A DNA stretch of 64,000 bases from Microbacterium sp. Leaf320 (GCF_001423485.1 NZ_LMOD01000001.1:254617-318616); one strand, 5' to 3'. Counted from the stretch's first letter, positions 1 to 9,027 are shown. The notes: generated by a model not told the origin, from the letters alone. Numbers and translations are program-made.

Positions 1-624
1 GAAGACGATCAGGACGAGACCGGCCGACGAGAGCAGCACGCTGCCGATGTCGATGCGGATGCTCTGTCGTGGGGTGGAATCGGCGATGATGCGCGCGCAC
101 AGCACGACGCCCAGCATGATCACCACCTCGGCGACGAAGACGAATCGCCAGCTCGAGTAGGTGGTCACCGCTCCGCCGATCAACGGACCGGCCGCGACTG
201 CCGCACCCGACACTGCGCCGATGACGGCGAAGGCCGTGACGCGCTCGGCACCTCGGTAGTTGTCGGCGACGAGGGCGGCGATCGCGGGGATCACCAGCAC
301 CGCGCCCAGCCCCTCGACGATCGACCACCCGAGGAACAGGAACCCCACGGACGGACTCAGCGCCGTGATGAGGGAGCCTGCGGCATAGACGCACGAACCG
401 ATCACGAAGGCGCGGCGTCGTCCCCACACATCGCCGAGCTTCGCCCCGAGGAGCATGAACGCCGCCATGGTCAGGGTGTAGAACGTGATCGCCGCCTGCA
501 TCGCTGTCACTGACGTGTCGAGATCGCCCACGACCGTCGAGATCGACACGTTCATGACCGTTCCGTCCAGCACCATGACGAACTGCGCGGCGCCGAGCAC
601 GATGACGACGTTCCACTTCTTCAT
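1..624 (-). CDS. MFS exporter, DHA2-like (3' end outside window)
   Basis: The reading frame is open from the ATG at 624 to the window edge (208 codons), so the C-terminal half is missing. The N-terminus reads MKKWNVVIVLGAAQFVMVLDGTVMNVS, split here as one membrane helix carrying the QFVMVLDGTVMNVS type of motif typical of 14-helix drug:H+ antiporters (DHA2). It is followed by the loop GAKLGDVWGRRR, the conserved motif between helices 2 and 3 of MFS proteins, and further hydrophobic segments. Expected role is proton-driven export of a small toxic compound or drug across the cytoplasmic membrane; the substrate cannot be told. Its ATG overlaps the stop of the upstream channel gene (ATGA), so the two are probably translationally coupled. 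Confidence 0.85.
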   Translation of the reverse strand, partial: MKKWNVVIVLGAAQFVMVLDGTVMNVSISTVVGDLDTSVTAMQAAITFYTLTMAAFMLLGAKLGDVWGRRRAFVIGSCVYAAGSLITALSPSVGFLFLGWSIVEGLGAVLVIPAIAALVADNYRGAERVTAFAVIGAVSGAAVAAGPLIGGAVTTYSSWRFVFVAEVVIMLGVVLCARIIADSTPRQSIRIDIGSVLLSSAGLVLIVF

Positions 625-1358
625 GACGGGTCTCCGGTCGCGGGCTGGACTGCGGCCTCGTAGACGGGGCGCCGGGACCCCCGCATGATGCGAGCCACCG
701 CGGTGATCAGGAACAGCTGTCCGGTGATCGCTTCCGCCACGGCGATCGCCTGCACAGTGGGGGTGGCGGGCACGATGTTGCCGTAGCCCGTGGTGGTGAG
801 CGTCGTGAACGAGAAGAAGAGCTGGCTCGACAGAGAGTCGACGGTGTCCTCGCCGAACGTCGGGGTGACGGTGAGCAACGCGATCAGGTTGTAGATCAGC
901 GCGAAGAACATCCCCACCAGGATGTAGGCGGCCGTCGCGGCGAGAAGCGCCTCGATGTCCAGGCCCCGCCGCGTGACCTGATGACGGATGATGGCCACGG
1001 GCGCGATGAGGAAGGCGACCGTCGAAGCCGCTGACAGCGCGATATCGAGCACCAGCCCGCTGGTGTCGAGCACGGCGGTGACGACCATGGCGACGCCGGC
1101 GGCGGCGAGCACGACCCAGGCGATGTGCTGCACACGCGTATGCGCGTCTGTCACCCTCAGCACGACGGCGACGGTCACCAGCTGCACCACGAACGCCGAG
1201 GGGCTCGGGTCGATCGTGTTCTGTGCAGCGCACAGCGCGTAGGTCGCGACGAGCAAGGCGAGGACGAGCCAGTACCCGCTGCGCCACCAGGAGGCCTCGC
1301 CCGTGGCGGGGGATCGAAGGCCCGGGTGCGGCGCGGTCGCGGCGTTCTCCGATTCCAT
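621..1358 (-). CDS. Two-pore-domain-type (Ion_trans_2) potassium channel-like protein
   Basis: A 245-residue membrane protein. There are about four hydrophobic segments before residue 160, then a pore region with the selectivity-filter sequence TTTGYGN at roughly residues 187-194, followed by a final helix and a short tail. The TxGYGx filter is the signature of K+-selective channels of the Ion_trans_2 family. No RCK/TrkA nucleotide-binding domain follows, so gating is not evident. It starts two bases after the stop of the DUF2252 gene and overlaps the MFS gene by four bases, so the three form one minus-strand transcription unit. Known for the family: passive K+ conduction. The physiological role here is inferred only. 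Confidence 0.85.
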   Translation of the reverse strand: MESENAATAPHPGLRSPATGEASWWRSGYWLVLALLVATYALCAAQNTIDPSPSAFVVQLVTVAVVLRVTDAHTRVQHIAWVVLAAAGVAMVVTAVLDTSGLVLDIALSAASTVAFLIAPVAIIRHQVTRRGLDIEALLAATAAYILVGMFFALIYNLIALLTVTPTFGEDTVDSLSSQLFFSFTTLTTTGYGNIVPATPTVQAIAVAEAITGQLFLITAVARIMRGSRRPVYEAAVQPATGDPS

Positions 1359-1360
1359 GC

Positions 1361-2797
1361 TCAGAGACCACCCAGCCCGGGCGTGGCGGCCAGCCGACCC
1401 GTCGCGAGCGCAGCCACGAGAGCGCGGTGATCCCGGTCGTTCTGATCGGCGTAGGCCGCGGCGAAGTCGGCGATCGCCTCATCGAACGCGGTGCCGCGCC
1501 CGATGTAGCCGGCGATCTCGATGCGATCGCCGGAGCGCGAGTGGGCCCGGGCGAGCGCCTCCCCGCATATCCGGGCGTACAGGGCAGCGCCGCGCTCTGT
1601 CATCGTGTCCGGATCATTCCCGCCTTTCCCGTCCTGCAGCTGGCGAACGTAGAAATCCCGCTGCTGCCCGTCGAGACCGATGACCGACTGCCAGCCGAGG
1701 AAGATGTCGCTCGACGCCTGCATCAGACGCTGCCCTCTGACGACGCGTTCCCCGTGGGTGGCGAACTCGCTCGGTGCCAGAAAGCGTTCGAGGACCGATT
1801 CCTGCGCCTCCTTCGCCTGCAGGAGAAGCGGGTCGCGATCATCGCGCCCGCTGAGCAGAAGCACCCAGGCGCGAGTCCCCACGCTTCCGACCCCGACGAC
1901 CTTGCGTGCCATGTGGCGATAGCGGTACTCGGCGATCGGATGCCGATCGCCGACGAGGGTGGTCCGATACTCATCGAGGATCCGCCGCATGGTCACGACG
2001 TCGTCGTCGACGGCTCCCGCGTCACGGAGGAGATCCTCCACGGGCACGATCAGCGGAGGCGCGGCCGCGATGCGCAGCTCGCCGTCGATCACGCGCACGA
2101 GCTTGCGGAATGCCTTCCTGTGACCCCGCGTGCGTGCCTTCTCGATCACCGCGTCGAGGCGTTGCACTTCGTCGTCGCCGGCGCGTTCATCGCGGTGCTC
2201 CTGACGGATCCACCGCTGCGCGCGCTCCGCATCGAGTCGGTCGTACCAGGCGTCGAGCACCGTGGATTTCGCGGCGGCTCTGATCGCCGTCCGATAGCCA
2301 CGGGCGGCGGCGGCCACGCACTCGTCCTCAGCCTGGTCGGTGAATCCTCGCTGTCGACAGGCCACGGCGAAGCTCGCAGCCAGCCGCTTGACATCCCATT
2401 CGAAGGGGCCGGGCAGCGTCTCGTCGAAGTCGTTGATGTCGAACGTGAGTGATCTCTCGGGAGTGCGGTAGAGACCGAAGTTCGAAAGATGGGCGTCGCC
2501 GCAGAGCTGCGTGATGATCCCGGTGTGTGCGTGGGCCGCGAGATCGGATGCCATGAGCAGCGCGGCACCGCGATAGAACGCGAGCGGCGATGCCGCCATC
2601 CGGGCATAGCGAACCGGTGTGAGTTCTCGGACGCGTGACTCCGCCTGCTCCTCCAGCAGCGCGATCGGGTCGGGGCGGTCGGAAGACGGCGACCAGGCAC
2701 CGAGCTGCGCCCGTGGCAGCCGCGCACGTGCTGCTCGGCCCGCCTCGCGTCTCGCGCTGAACGGTCCGCTGTCCTCTGCGTGGCGGCCACTGCCCAT
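1361..2797 (-). CDS. DUF2252 domain protein
   Basis: The protein is 478 residues from the ATG at 2797, which has GGAG six bases upstream; an in-frame GTG at 2815 is the alternative start. It carries the DUF2252 hallmarks: a CGDAHLSNFG segment near residues 100-110 and an FDINDFDE segment about 20 residues later. These resemble the HGDxxxxN and D motifs of aminoglycoside-phosphotransferase/kinase-like folds. Function in the family is not established; a kinase-like fold is a plausible inference. It is the first gene of the minus-strand unit with the channel and the MFS transporter. The spacing to the divergent ATPase gene at 2980 is about 180 bases and must hold its promoter. Confidence 0.85.
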   Translation of the reverse strand: MGSGRHAEDSGPFSARREAGRAARARLPRAQLGAWSPSSDRPDPIALLEEQAESRVRELTPVRYARMAASPLAFYRGAALLMASDLAAHAHTGIITQLCGDAHLSNFGLYRTPERSLTFDINDFDETLPGPFEWDVKRLAASFAVACRQRGFTDQAEDECVAAAARGYRTAIRAAAKSTVLDAWYDRLDAERAQRWIRQEHRDERAGDDEVQRLDAVIEKARTRGHRKAFRKLVRVIDGELRIAAAPPLIVPVEDLLRDAGAVDDDVVTMRRILDEYRTTLVGDRHPIAEYRYRHMARKVVGVGSVGTRAWVLLLSGRDDRDPLLLQAKEAQESVLERFLAPSEFATHGERVVRGQRLMQASSDIFLGWQSVIGLDGQQRDFYVRQLQDGKGGNDPDTMTERGAALYARICGEALARAHSRSGDRIEIAGYIGRGTAFDEAIADFAAAYADQNDRDHRALVAALATGRLAATPGLGGL

Positions 2798-2979
2798 GCG
2801 GTTCTCCGTTCTCACATCACGGTCAGACGGGAATTCGGCGCAAGTATCTCAGGGAGCGGTCGCATCATCCAGCGGGGGATCATCCGTGCAGGGTGAGCCG
2901 CAGGCTTCGCGATTCACGGGTCACACCGTGAGGGTGAGGCCAGGTCGGATCCGCTCGTGCGAAGCGCTACCGTAACGGC

Positions 2980-4065
2980 ATGAGCGACCTGACCATCGGC
3001 TCTCTGACCGCCGAACCCACTGAGCCCGTGCACCTGGACGCACGCCGCTTCAACCGACACACGTTCTGGTGCGGGCAGAGCGGCAGCGGCAAGACCTATG
3101 CGCTCGGCGTCGTACTCGAACAGCTTCTGCTGCACACCGAGCTGCCGATGCTGATCCTCGACCCGAATGCGGACTTCGTCAGGCTGGCCGAGACACGCGA
3201 GGGCGCGCCCGTCGAACATTCGGATCGGATAGCCCAGGCCGACATCCGCGTGTTCCGATCGGGGCATCAGGACGGGGAGCGGCTGCACGTGCGATACCTC
3301 GATCTGTCACCGGCCGCGAAGGCAGCTGTGCTGCAGATCGATCCGATCGCGGATGCCGAGGAGTACAACGTTCTGCTGCACTGGTCCGTGAGCGCGACGG
3401 AGTTCGACACCGACAGGATGCTGCAGGAGTTCCGGGCCTCCGGCGACCCCGCCCGAGTCCGTCTCGCCAACCGGATGGAGAATCTGCAGGTGCTCGAGTG
3501 GGATCTCTGGTCCCGGGGAGCGCACTCGGTCGTCGACGTGATCGACGGGCGTCCGAGGGCGACGGTGCTCGACCTCGGAGGATTCGATCATCCGGCTGAG
3601 CCGAAGGTCGCAGCCCTGGCCGTGCTCGAGGCGCTCTGGGCGCAGCGCGAGAGCCGCCGTCCGCTCCTGATCGTGATCGACGAGGCGCACAACCTGTGCT
3701 CACCCGAACCGCGCACCGCCGTCGAGCGAGCGCTCACCGAGCAGCTCGTGCAGATAGCAGCAGAGGGCCGCAAGTTCGGCCTCTGGCTGTTCCTCTCGAC
3801 CCAGCGACCGACCAAGATCCACCCGAATGTCCTCTCGCAGTGCGACAACCTCGGCCTGATGCGCGTCAACGCTCCGCGCGACATCGCCGAGCTGGCCGAG
3901 GTGTTCGGCTTCGTCGGCGAAGACGACATCCGCAGAGCGCAGGGGTTCACACAGGGTCAGGCCCTGTTCGCCGGTGGTTTCATCGCGCAGCCGACATTCG
4001 TGCAGATGGGGGAGCGACTGACCGAAGAGGCGGGTGGCGACGTCGTCGTGCCGCTGCGTGAGTGA
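2980..4065 (+). CDS. DUF87/HerA-type ATP-binding protein
   Basis: A 361-residue P-loop ATPase of the FtsK/HerA class. The Walker A motif GQSGSGKT lies at residues 32-39 and Walker B LLIVIDEAHN at about 229-238. The STQRPTKIHPNVLSQCDN segment matches the sensor/arginine-finger region of HerA-type motors. No nuclease gene (NurA) or membrane anchor is next to it, and it is monocistronic. Such proteins are usually hexameric DNA pumps or helicases; the substrate here is unknown. The -10 hexamer TACCGT (2968-2973) ends seven bases before the ATG, so the gene should be transcribed leaderless. The 3' end converges on the small membrane-protein gene at 4080. Confidence 0.85.
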   Translation: MSDLTIGSLTAEPTEPVHLDARRFNRHTFWCGQSGSGKTYALGVVLEQLLLHTELPMLILDPNADFVRLAETREGAPVEHSDRIAQADIRVFRSGHQDGERLHVRYLDLSPAAKAAVLQIDPIADAEEYNVLLHWSVSATEFDTDRMLQEFRASGDPARVRLANRMENLQVLEWDLWSRGAHSVVDVIDGRPRATVLDLGGFDHPAEPKVAALAVLEALWAQRESRRPLLIVIDEAHNLCSPEPRTAVERALTEQLVQIAAEGRKFGLWLFLSTQRPTKIHPNVLSQCDNLGLMRVNAPRDIAELAEVFGFVGEDDIRRAQGFTQGQALFAGGFIAQPTFVQMGERLTEEAGGDVVVPLRE

Positions 4066-4079
4066 CGTTGTGCGAGGTG

Positions 4080-4439
4080 TCAGCGCCAGATCACGGCGAT
4101 CGCCGAGTTGAGGGCGGTCAGGATGCCGACCAGCCAGAACATCGCGACGGGCACGGATCCGGACTTGCGCTGTTTCGAGGTGCCGATGCCGAGAAGCGCG
4201 CCGATCGCGAGCAGCACCACGAGCTTCGTGCCGATCTTGGCGTAGTTCATCTCGACGCCGTCGGGCAGACCCCACGGAGCGGCGAGGGCGAGACCTGCGA
4301 CCGCGGCGATCGTCATGCCGATGCTCATCAGCCGAGTGAACTCGCGCCTTCCGCCGAAGGCCTGCACCGCCCAGGCGCCGAACAGCACGGCGAAGCCGAT
4401 GAGGTGCACGAACAGGACGATGTGGCGCAGGGTCTCCAT
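4080..4439 (-). CDS. Small four-helix membrane protein, function unknown
   Basis: This 119-residue protein consists almost entirely of four hydrophobic segments (about residues 5-25, 36-55, 68-86 and 95-116) joined by short charged loops, with the second loop containing GGRRE. Related actinobacterial proteins are listed as hypothetical integral membrane proteins, sometimes mislabelled as Fe-S proteins; there is no cysteine motif here to support that. On the minus strand a -10 hexamer TACGGT (4451-4446) ends seven bases before the ATG, indicating leaderless expression. The gene therefore has its own promoter downstream of ribH rather than being read only from the riboflavin operon. Confidence 0.8.
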   Translation of the reverse strand: METLRHIVLFVHLIGFAVLFGAWAVQAFGGRREFTRLMSIGMTIAAVAGLALAAPWGLPDGVEMNYAKIGTKLVVLLAIGALLGIGTSKQRKSGSVPVAMFWLVGILTALNSAIAVIWR

Positions 4440-4492
4440 ACCCTCACCGTACGAGCGCGTGGCGAGGGGCCGCCACCAAGGGCAGGCTGACC

Positions 4493-4966
4493 TCAGCCGC
4501 GCAGCGCGCGCGTGACGAGGGCGGTGCGCAGCGCAGCATCCGCGGCCTCCGCACCCTTGTCTTCCTTCGAGCCCTCGAGCCCTGCGCGGTCGAGGCCCTG
4601 CTTCTCGTCATCGAGGGTGAGGACGCCGAACCCGACCGGCTTGCCCGCGTCGAGCGCCACCCGCGTCAGCCCATCGGTCGTGGCCGCCGAGACGTACTCG
4701 AAGTGCGGAGTGCCGCCGCGGATGATCACGCCGAGTGCGATCACCGCGTCGGCGCCGCCGGCGAAGGCAGCCTGCGCCGCGAGCGCGAGTTCGAACGATC
4801 CGGGCACGCGGACCAGGCGGTGCGTGGCCCCGGCCTCGTTCAGCACGCGCTCGGCGCCGGCGATCAGGCCGTTCGAGATGGTCTCGTGCCAGGTGCCTGC
4901 GACGATGACGACATCGAGGCCGCGTCCGTCGATCTTCTCGGTCTGGGGTGCTCCTGCGCCGCTCAT
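4493..4966 (-). CDS. ribH: 6,7-dimethyl-8-ribityllumazine synthase
   Basis: Lumazine synthase condenses 5-amino-6-ribitylaminouracil with 3,4-dihydroxy-2-butanone 4-phosphate, the penultimate step of riboflavin synthesis; family members assemble into pentamers or 60-mer capsids in the cytosol. At 157 residues the length is normal. Visible motifs are the substrate-binding PGSFELALAAQ segment (about 54-64), the ALGVIIRGGTPHFEYVS stretch (about 76-92) with the catalytic histidine, and the phosphate-binding DDEKQGLDRAG region near 120. It is the last gene of the rib operon; its ATG overlaps the ribBA stop by four bases (ATGA), so translation is probably coupled. Confidence 0.97.
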   Translation of the reverse strand: MSGAGAPQTEKIDGRGLDVVIVAGTWHETISNGLIAGAERVLNEAGATHRLVRVPGSFELALAAQAAFAGGADAVIALGVIIRGGTPHFEYVSAATTDGLTRVALDAGKPVGFGVLTLDDEKQGLDRAGLEGSKEDKGAEAADAALRTALVTRALRG

Positions 4967-6231
4967 GAGTGATCCTTCTTTCCGTCGGCGAGAGCCTCTG
5001 CGAGCTCCGCCTCACCGATGATGTGACCCATCCGGTCACGCTTGGTCTCGAGGTACTGGTGGTTGTTGGGGCCGACTCCGACGATCAGCGGAACCTGCTC
5101 GACGACGTCGAGGCCGAGACTGCGCAGCTGGTTCACCTTGTCGGTGTTGTTCGTCAGCAGACGCACCTTCGAGACCCCGAGGTCGGCGAGGATGCCGGCA
5201 GCCGCCGCGTAGTCGCGGGCATCCGCAGGAAGCCCTAGTGCGAGGTTGGCGTCGACCGTGTCGAGGCCCTCCTCCTGCAGGCTGTAAGCCCGGAGCTTGT
5301 TGATGAGACCGATGCCCCGACCCTCGTGGCCGCGCATGTAGATGACGATGCCGCCGTCCTGCTCGATCGCGTCGAGAGCCGCATCCAGTTGAGGGCCGCA
5401 CTCGCACTTCAGCGAACCGAAGGCCTCGCCCGTCAAGCACTCCGAGTGCACCCGCACGAGAGCGGTCTCGCCGGGCTCGCCCGAGACGACGGCGATGTGG
5501 TCGGTGCCGGTGACCCTGTCTTTGTAAGCGAGGAAGCGGAACGTGCCGTGCGTGGTGGGCACGGTCGCGTCCGCGCGCAGACTCACGCGTCTGCTGGCGC
5601 GTTCGGGCGACCAGCCGGTGGGGTCGATCTCGTTGAGGTGTGCGATGAGCTGCTCGATCGTGATGACCGGCACCCCGTCGCGTGCGCCGAGCTCGATGAG
5701 ACCCGGCAGACGCATCATGCTGCCGTCCTCGGCGACGACCTCGGCGATCGCGCCGACCGGGCGGAGCCCTGCGAGCTTCATCAGATCGACGGCAGCCTCG
5801 GTGTGGCCGCTGCGTTCGCGGACTCCGCCGTCGACCGCACGGAGGGGGAGGACGTGTCCGGGTCGGATGATGCTGGTGGCCGTCGACGCAGGGTTCGCCA
5901 GGACGTTCAACGTGTGCGCGCGGTCGTGCGCACTGATGCCGGTGGTGACGCCCTCGGCCGCGTCGACGCTGACCGTGTACGCCGTCGAGCGCGCGTCTTC
6001 GGAGGCGGCGACCATCGGCTGCAGGTTCAGGTTGTCTGCGAGGTCGGCGGGCATCGGCGCGCAGATGAACCCGGACGACCAGCGGACGGTCCAGGCGACC
6101 CATTCGGGGGTCGCGAGCTCGGCTGAGAGCACGACATCGCCCTCGTTCTCGCGGTTCTCATCGTCCGCGACGAGCACGGGACGCCCGGCGCGGAGGGCCT
6201 CGAGGGCCTCGGGGATGGTGGAAAGGCTCAT
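4963..6231 (-). CDS. ribBA: Bifunctional 3,4-dihydroxy-2-butanone 4-phosphate synthase / GTP cyclohydrolase II
   Basis: A 422-residue two-domain enzyme supplying both precursors of lumazine synthase. Residues 1-205 are the DHBP synthase domain: DDENRENEGDVV near the start binds Mg2+, and the SGHTEAAVDL segment near 145 carries substrate-binding residues. Residues 206-422 are GTP cyclohydrolase II: the zinc cysteines lie in HSECLTGEAFGSLKCECG at about 262-279, and RGHEGRGIG follows near 300. All hallmark residues are present in both halves, so both activities should be intact. It is the third gene of the rib operon, overlapping ribE and ribH by four bases each. Confidence 0.97.
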   Translation of the reverse strand: MSLSTIPEALEALRAGRPVLVADDENRENEGDVVLSAELATPEWVAWTVRWSSGFICAPMPADLADNLNLQPMVAASEDARSTAYTVSVDAAEGVTTGISAHDRAHTLNVLANPASTATSIIRPGHVLPLRAVDGGVRERSGHTEAAVDLMKLAGLRPVGAIAEVVAEDGSMMRLPGLIELGARDGVPVITIEQLIAHLNEIDPTGWSPERASRRVSLRADATVPTTHGTFRFLAYKDRVTGTDHIAVVSGEPGETALVRVHSECLTGEAFGSLKCECGPQLDAALDAIEQDGGIVIYMRGHEGRGIGLINKLRAYSLQEEGLDTVDANLALGLPADARDYAAAAGILADLGVSKVRLLTNNTDKVNQLRSLGLDVVEQVPLIVGVGPNNHQYLETKRDRMGHIIGEAELAEALADGKKDHS

Positions 6232-6857
6232 CGTGAGCCTCCTTCCGGTGCTGCCCTGAATGCCAGCAGGCGTTCGACGTGACGGGCGAGGATGTCGGTC
6301 TCCAGGTTCACACGGTCGCCGACGGAGCGCGACCCGAGGGTGGTGGCGGCGAGTGTCTCGGGGATCAGAGAGATCTCGAACCAGTGGCTCGCCGCATCCG
6401 CCGCGCTCACAGCGCTGACGGTGAGGGATGTGCCGTCGACCGAGATCGAGCCCTTGTCGACCACGAGCGGGGCGAGATCGTCAGGAAGCGAGACGCGCAG
6501 CACGCTCCACTGCTCGCCCGGCCGCACGTCGACGACACTGCCGACGCCGTCGACGTGCCCCTGCACGATGTGGCCGCCGAGGCGTGCGCCGACCGGCATC
6601 GCCTTCTCGATGTTCACGCGCGTCCCGACGGACGCTCCGCCGAGGGCGGCGACATCGAGCGTCTGCTTCATCACATCGGCGTCGAAGGTGTCGGACGTCG
6701 AACCCACGACCGTCAGGCAGACCCCCGAGACGGCGATCGACTCGCCATGGATCGCGTCGGAGGCGGCTTTCGGTGCGCGCACGGTCAGTCGCCACCCGTC
6801 TCCTGAGGGCGAGATCGCGGTGATCTCGCCGATCTCCTCGATGATTCCGGTGAACAT
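6228..6857 (-). CDS. ribE: Riboflavin synthase (alpha chain)
   Basis: The enzyme dismutates two lumazine molecules to riboflavin. The 209-residue protein starts with the invariant MFTGIIEEIG and contains two homologous lumazine-binding barrels. Each shows an SVDGxSLTV-like or SGVCLTVV segment, and the linker holds GHIVQGHVDGVG near residue 100. Length is typical for the family. The start is fixed by the MFTGI motif. The ATG shares one base with the ribD stop (TGATG) and the gene's own stop overlaps the ribBA start (ATGA). Expression depends on the FMN riboswitch upstream of ribD. Confidence 0.96.
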   Translation of the reverse strand: MFTGIIEEIGEITAISPSGDGWRLTVRAPKAASDAIHGESIAVSGVCLTVVGSTSDTFDADVMKQTLDVAALGGASVGTRVNIEKAMPVGARLGGHIVQGHVDGVGSVVDVRPGEQWSVLRVSLPDDLAPLVVDKGSISVDGTSLTVSAVSAADAASHWFEISLIPETLAATTLGSRSVGDRVNLETDILARHVERLLAFRAAPEGGSR

Positions 6858-7891
6858 CAGGCGACTCCTTCTTCGAGGTCGAGTGCGGGGGTGGCGATCG
6901 CGAGCAGGTCGGCGCCGAGAGGCACCCACTCCTCGACCGTGAGACGGCGGGCGGTGTCGATCGTGGCGACGCCGATGTCGGTCAGCGCGAGCCGGTCGCC
7001 GCCGATCAGCACCGGCGCGATGTAGGCGAGCACCCTGTCGGCGAGGCCCTGAGCGATGAACGCGCTCGCGAGAGTGGGGCCGCCTTCGACGAACACGCTC
7101 TGGATGCCGCGCTCGTGCAGATCCGCGAGCACGGTATGCAGATCGTGCGTGTCGTAGAAGAGCGGGGTTTGCGGATGCCGACGGATCGCGGCCGCGTCGG
7201 GGGTGGGTCGCGAGCCGATCACGACCGGGACCGGCTGCGTCTCGTACAGCGCGTCGCCGTCGCGCGCCGTCAGGGAGGGGTCGTCGGAGAGCACGGTGCC
7301 GGTGCCGACGGCGATCGCATCGGCCGCCGCACGGCGTCGGTGCACGTCGGCGCGCGCCTCGGGACCGGTGATCCACTGGCTGGAGCCGTCGGATGCCGCG
7401 GCGCGACCGTCGAGCGACTGCGCCCACTTCACCGTCACCTGCGGCCGGCCGAGACGCTGTGCGGTGAGCCAGCCGTCGATGATCCCCTGGGCGACGTCGG
7501 CCTGCTCACCCGAGTCGACGCTCACTCCCGCGGCCCGGAGGCGGTCGGCGCCACCACCTGACACCGCACCGGGGTCGTCGAGGGCGTAGACGACACGGGC
7601 CACGCCCGCCTCGATGAGCGCGACCGCGCAGGGGCCGGTGCGCCCCGTGTGGTTGCAGGGCTCGAGGGTGACGATCGCGGTGGCCCCTCGCGCTGCCTCC
7701 GGCGCGAGCTTCGAGAGCGCGTCGACCTCGGCGTGCGGGGTTCCGGCACCGTGGTGCCATCCTTCGGCGAGGAGCGTCCCGTCGGGGGCGAGGATGACGG
7801 CACCGACCTGCGGGTTGACGCCGCGCGGGCCGAGGGTCGCGAGCTCGAGCGCACGGGTCATCGCCCGGCGTTCCGTCTCGTTCACTGCCAT
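6857..7891 (-). CDS. ribD: Bifunctional pyrimidine deaminase / reductase
   Basis: RibD performs the second and third steps of riboflavin synthesis (deamination of the pyrimidine ring and reduction of the ribosyl side chain). The 344-residue protein has a zinc-dependent deaminase domain first, with GTPHAEVDAL near residue 50 and TLEPCNHTGRTGPC near 80. The NADPH-dependent reductase domain follows from about 150, with VTVKWAQSLDGRAA and a VEGGPTLASAF segment. The ATG at 7891 is preceded by GAGAGGA, a good ribosome binding site; an in-frame ATG at 7861 is too deep into the domain. It is the first gene of the operon. Confidence 0.95.
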   Translation of the reverse strand: MAVNETERRAMTRALELATLGPRGVNPQVGAVILAPDGTLLAEGWHHGAGTPHAEVDALSKLAPEAARGATAIVTLEPCNHTGRTGPCAVALIEAGVARVVYALDDPGAVSGGGADRLRAAGVSVDSGEQADVAQGIIDGWLTAQRLGRPQVTVKWAQSLDGRAAASDGSSQWITGPEARADVHRRRAAADAIAVGTGTVLSDDPSLTARDGDALYETQPVPVVIGSRPTPDAAAIRRHPQTPLFYDTHDLHTVLADLHERGIQSVFVEGGPTLASAFIAQGLADRVLAYIAPVLIGGDRLALTDIGVATIDTARRLTVEEWVPLGADLLAIATPALDLEEGVA

Positions 7892-7965
7892 CCGTGGTCC
7901 TCTCTGAGGCTCCAGGGGATCTCCTCGAGGGGAGACGCAGGCAGAACGCGCGCACGGCGGCGCAC

Positions 7966-8107
7966 CGTGCTGCCTCCCTTCCGGACTAGCGAGGCTGGGC
8001 CTCGCACCACCGTCGGTCCCGGAATTCCACCGGATCGGCACCTCGGAGATCCGAGACGCTCGCGGACTGTCACCGCCGGTTCGGATTCTCACCGACCCCG
8101 GAGCACG
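7966..8107 (-). promoter_or_regulatory. FMN (RFN) riboswitch of the riboflavin operon
   Basis: On the minus strand the region 8107-7966 contains the RFN consensus blocks in order: CGGGGTCGGTG, an AATCCGAACCGGCGGTGACAG block, GTCCGCGA, GGTGGAATTCCGGGACCG, ACGGTG, and the closing AGTCCGGAAGGGAGGCAGC. The first and last bases (CGTGCT and AGCACG) close the P1 helix. It lies about 75 bases upstream of the ribD ATG. FMN binding is known to repress rib genes in such leaders, in GC-rich bacteria usually by hiding the ribosome binding site or by termination. No poly-U terminator is visible before ribD, so a translational mechanism seems likelier here. Confidence 0.95.
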
Positions 8108-8163
8108 TTGATGCTCTGAGTGTACTCAACGCGTCTGAGGACATTTCATTCCGCGTCGAAGTG

Positions 8164-9027
8164 CTACTTCAGCAGCCGTGACAGGCGGCGGTCGGCGAGT
8201 GGCTTTCCGCCGGTCTGACACGTCGGGCAGTACTCGAGAGAGCGGTCGGCGAAGAAGACGCTCCGCACGGTGTCGCCGCAGACGGGGCAGGGCTCACCCC
8301 GGCGCGCGTGCACCTGCATGCCCCGTCGCTTCGCATCCTTCAGATCGGCCGGAGGTTTGCCCGACGCCTCGGCGACGGCATCCGTCAGCGTCGTCTGCAT
8401 CGCCGCGAACAGCCGGTCGACCTCGTCGTCGCCGAGCTTGTCGGCGATCGCGTAGGGCGACATGCGGGCCGCGTGCAGGATCTCGTCGGAGTAGGCGTTG
8501 CCGATCCCGGCGATGACGCTCTGATCGCGCAGCAGACCCTTGATCTGAGTGCGCCGCCCATGGAGCAGATCGCCGAATACCTCTCGCGTGAAGGTCGATT
8601 CGAGCGGATCGGGGCCGAGCCTCGCTATTCCCGGAACCTCCTGCGGATCGCGCACCACGTAGACGGCCAGAGACTTCTTCGTACCGGCCTCGGTGAGGTC
8701 GAAACCGCTCTCGTCGTCGAGCGCTACCCGCAGCGCGATAGGCGACTTGCCCGGCTTGATCAGAGTCGTCGGCAGAGTCTCGTACCAGCGCAGCCACCCG
8801 GCCTTGGCCAGATGGAACACGAGATGCAGGTCGGCGCCGCAAGAGAGCACGATGAACTTGCCCTGCCTCGACGCGGCGGTGATCTCGGCGCCGTGCAGCG
8901 CGGTGTTGGGCGGATCGTAGGTCTTCAGTGCGGCGATCGCGCCCACGGCCGTGCGGACGATCGTGCGCCCCACGGCGCGCTCGGTCAGGAACGTGGTCAG
9001 GCCCTGGACTTCCGGCATCTCAGGCAT
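8164..9027 (-). CDS. Fpg/Nei family DNA glycosylase
   Basis: A 287-residue bifunctional DNA glycosylase/AP lyase of the formamidopyrimidine/endonuclease VIII family, removing oxidised bases. The start is supported by MPEMPEV, since the proline and glutamate directly after the initiator methionine are the catalytic residues. A C-terminal zinc finger is complete: CPVC near residue 246 and CPTC about 20 residues later. The central helix-two-turn-helix shows GIGNAYSDEILHAA. The -10 hexamer CAGGAT (9039-9034) ends seven bases before the ATG, so expression should be leaderless. Whether the preferred substrate is 8-oxoguanine or oxidised pyrimidines cannot be decided, so no symbol is given. Confidence 0.93.
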   Translation of the reverse strand: MPEMPEVQGLTTFLTERAVGRTIVRTAVGAIAALKTYDPPNTALHGAEITAASRQGKFIVLSCGADLHLVFHLAKAGWLRWYETLPTTLIKPGKSPIALRVALDDESGFDLTEAGTKKSLAVYVVRDPQEVPGIARLGPDPLESTFTREVFGDLLHGRRTQIKGLLRDQSVIAGIGNAYSDEILHAARMSPYAIADKLGDDEVDRLFAAMQTTLTDAVAEASGKPPADLKDAKRRGMQVHARRGEPCPVCGDTVRSVFFADRSLEYCPTCQTGGKPLADRRLSRLLK

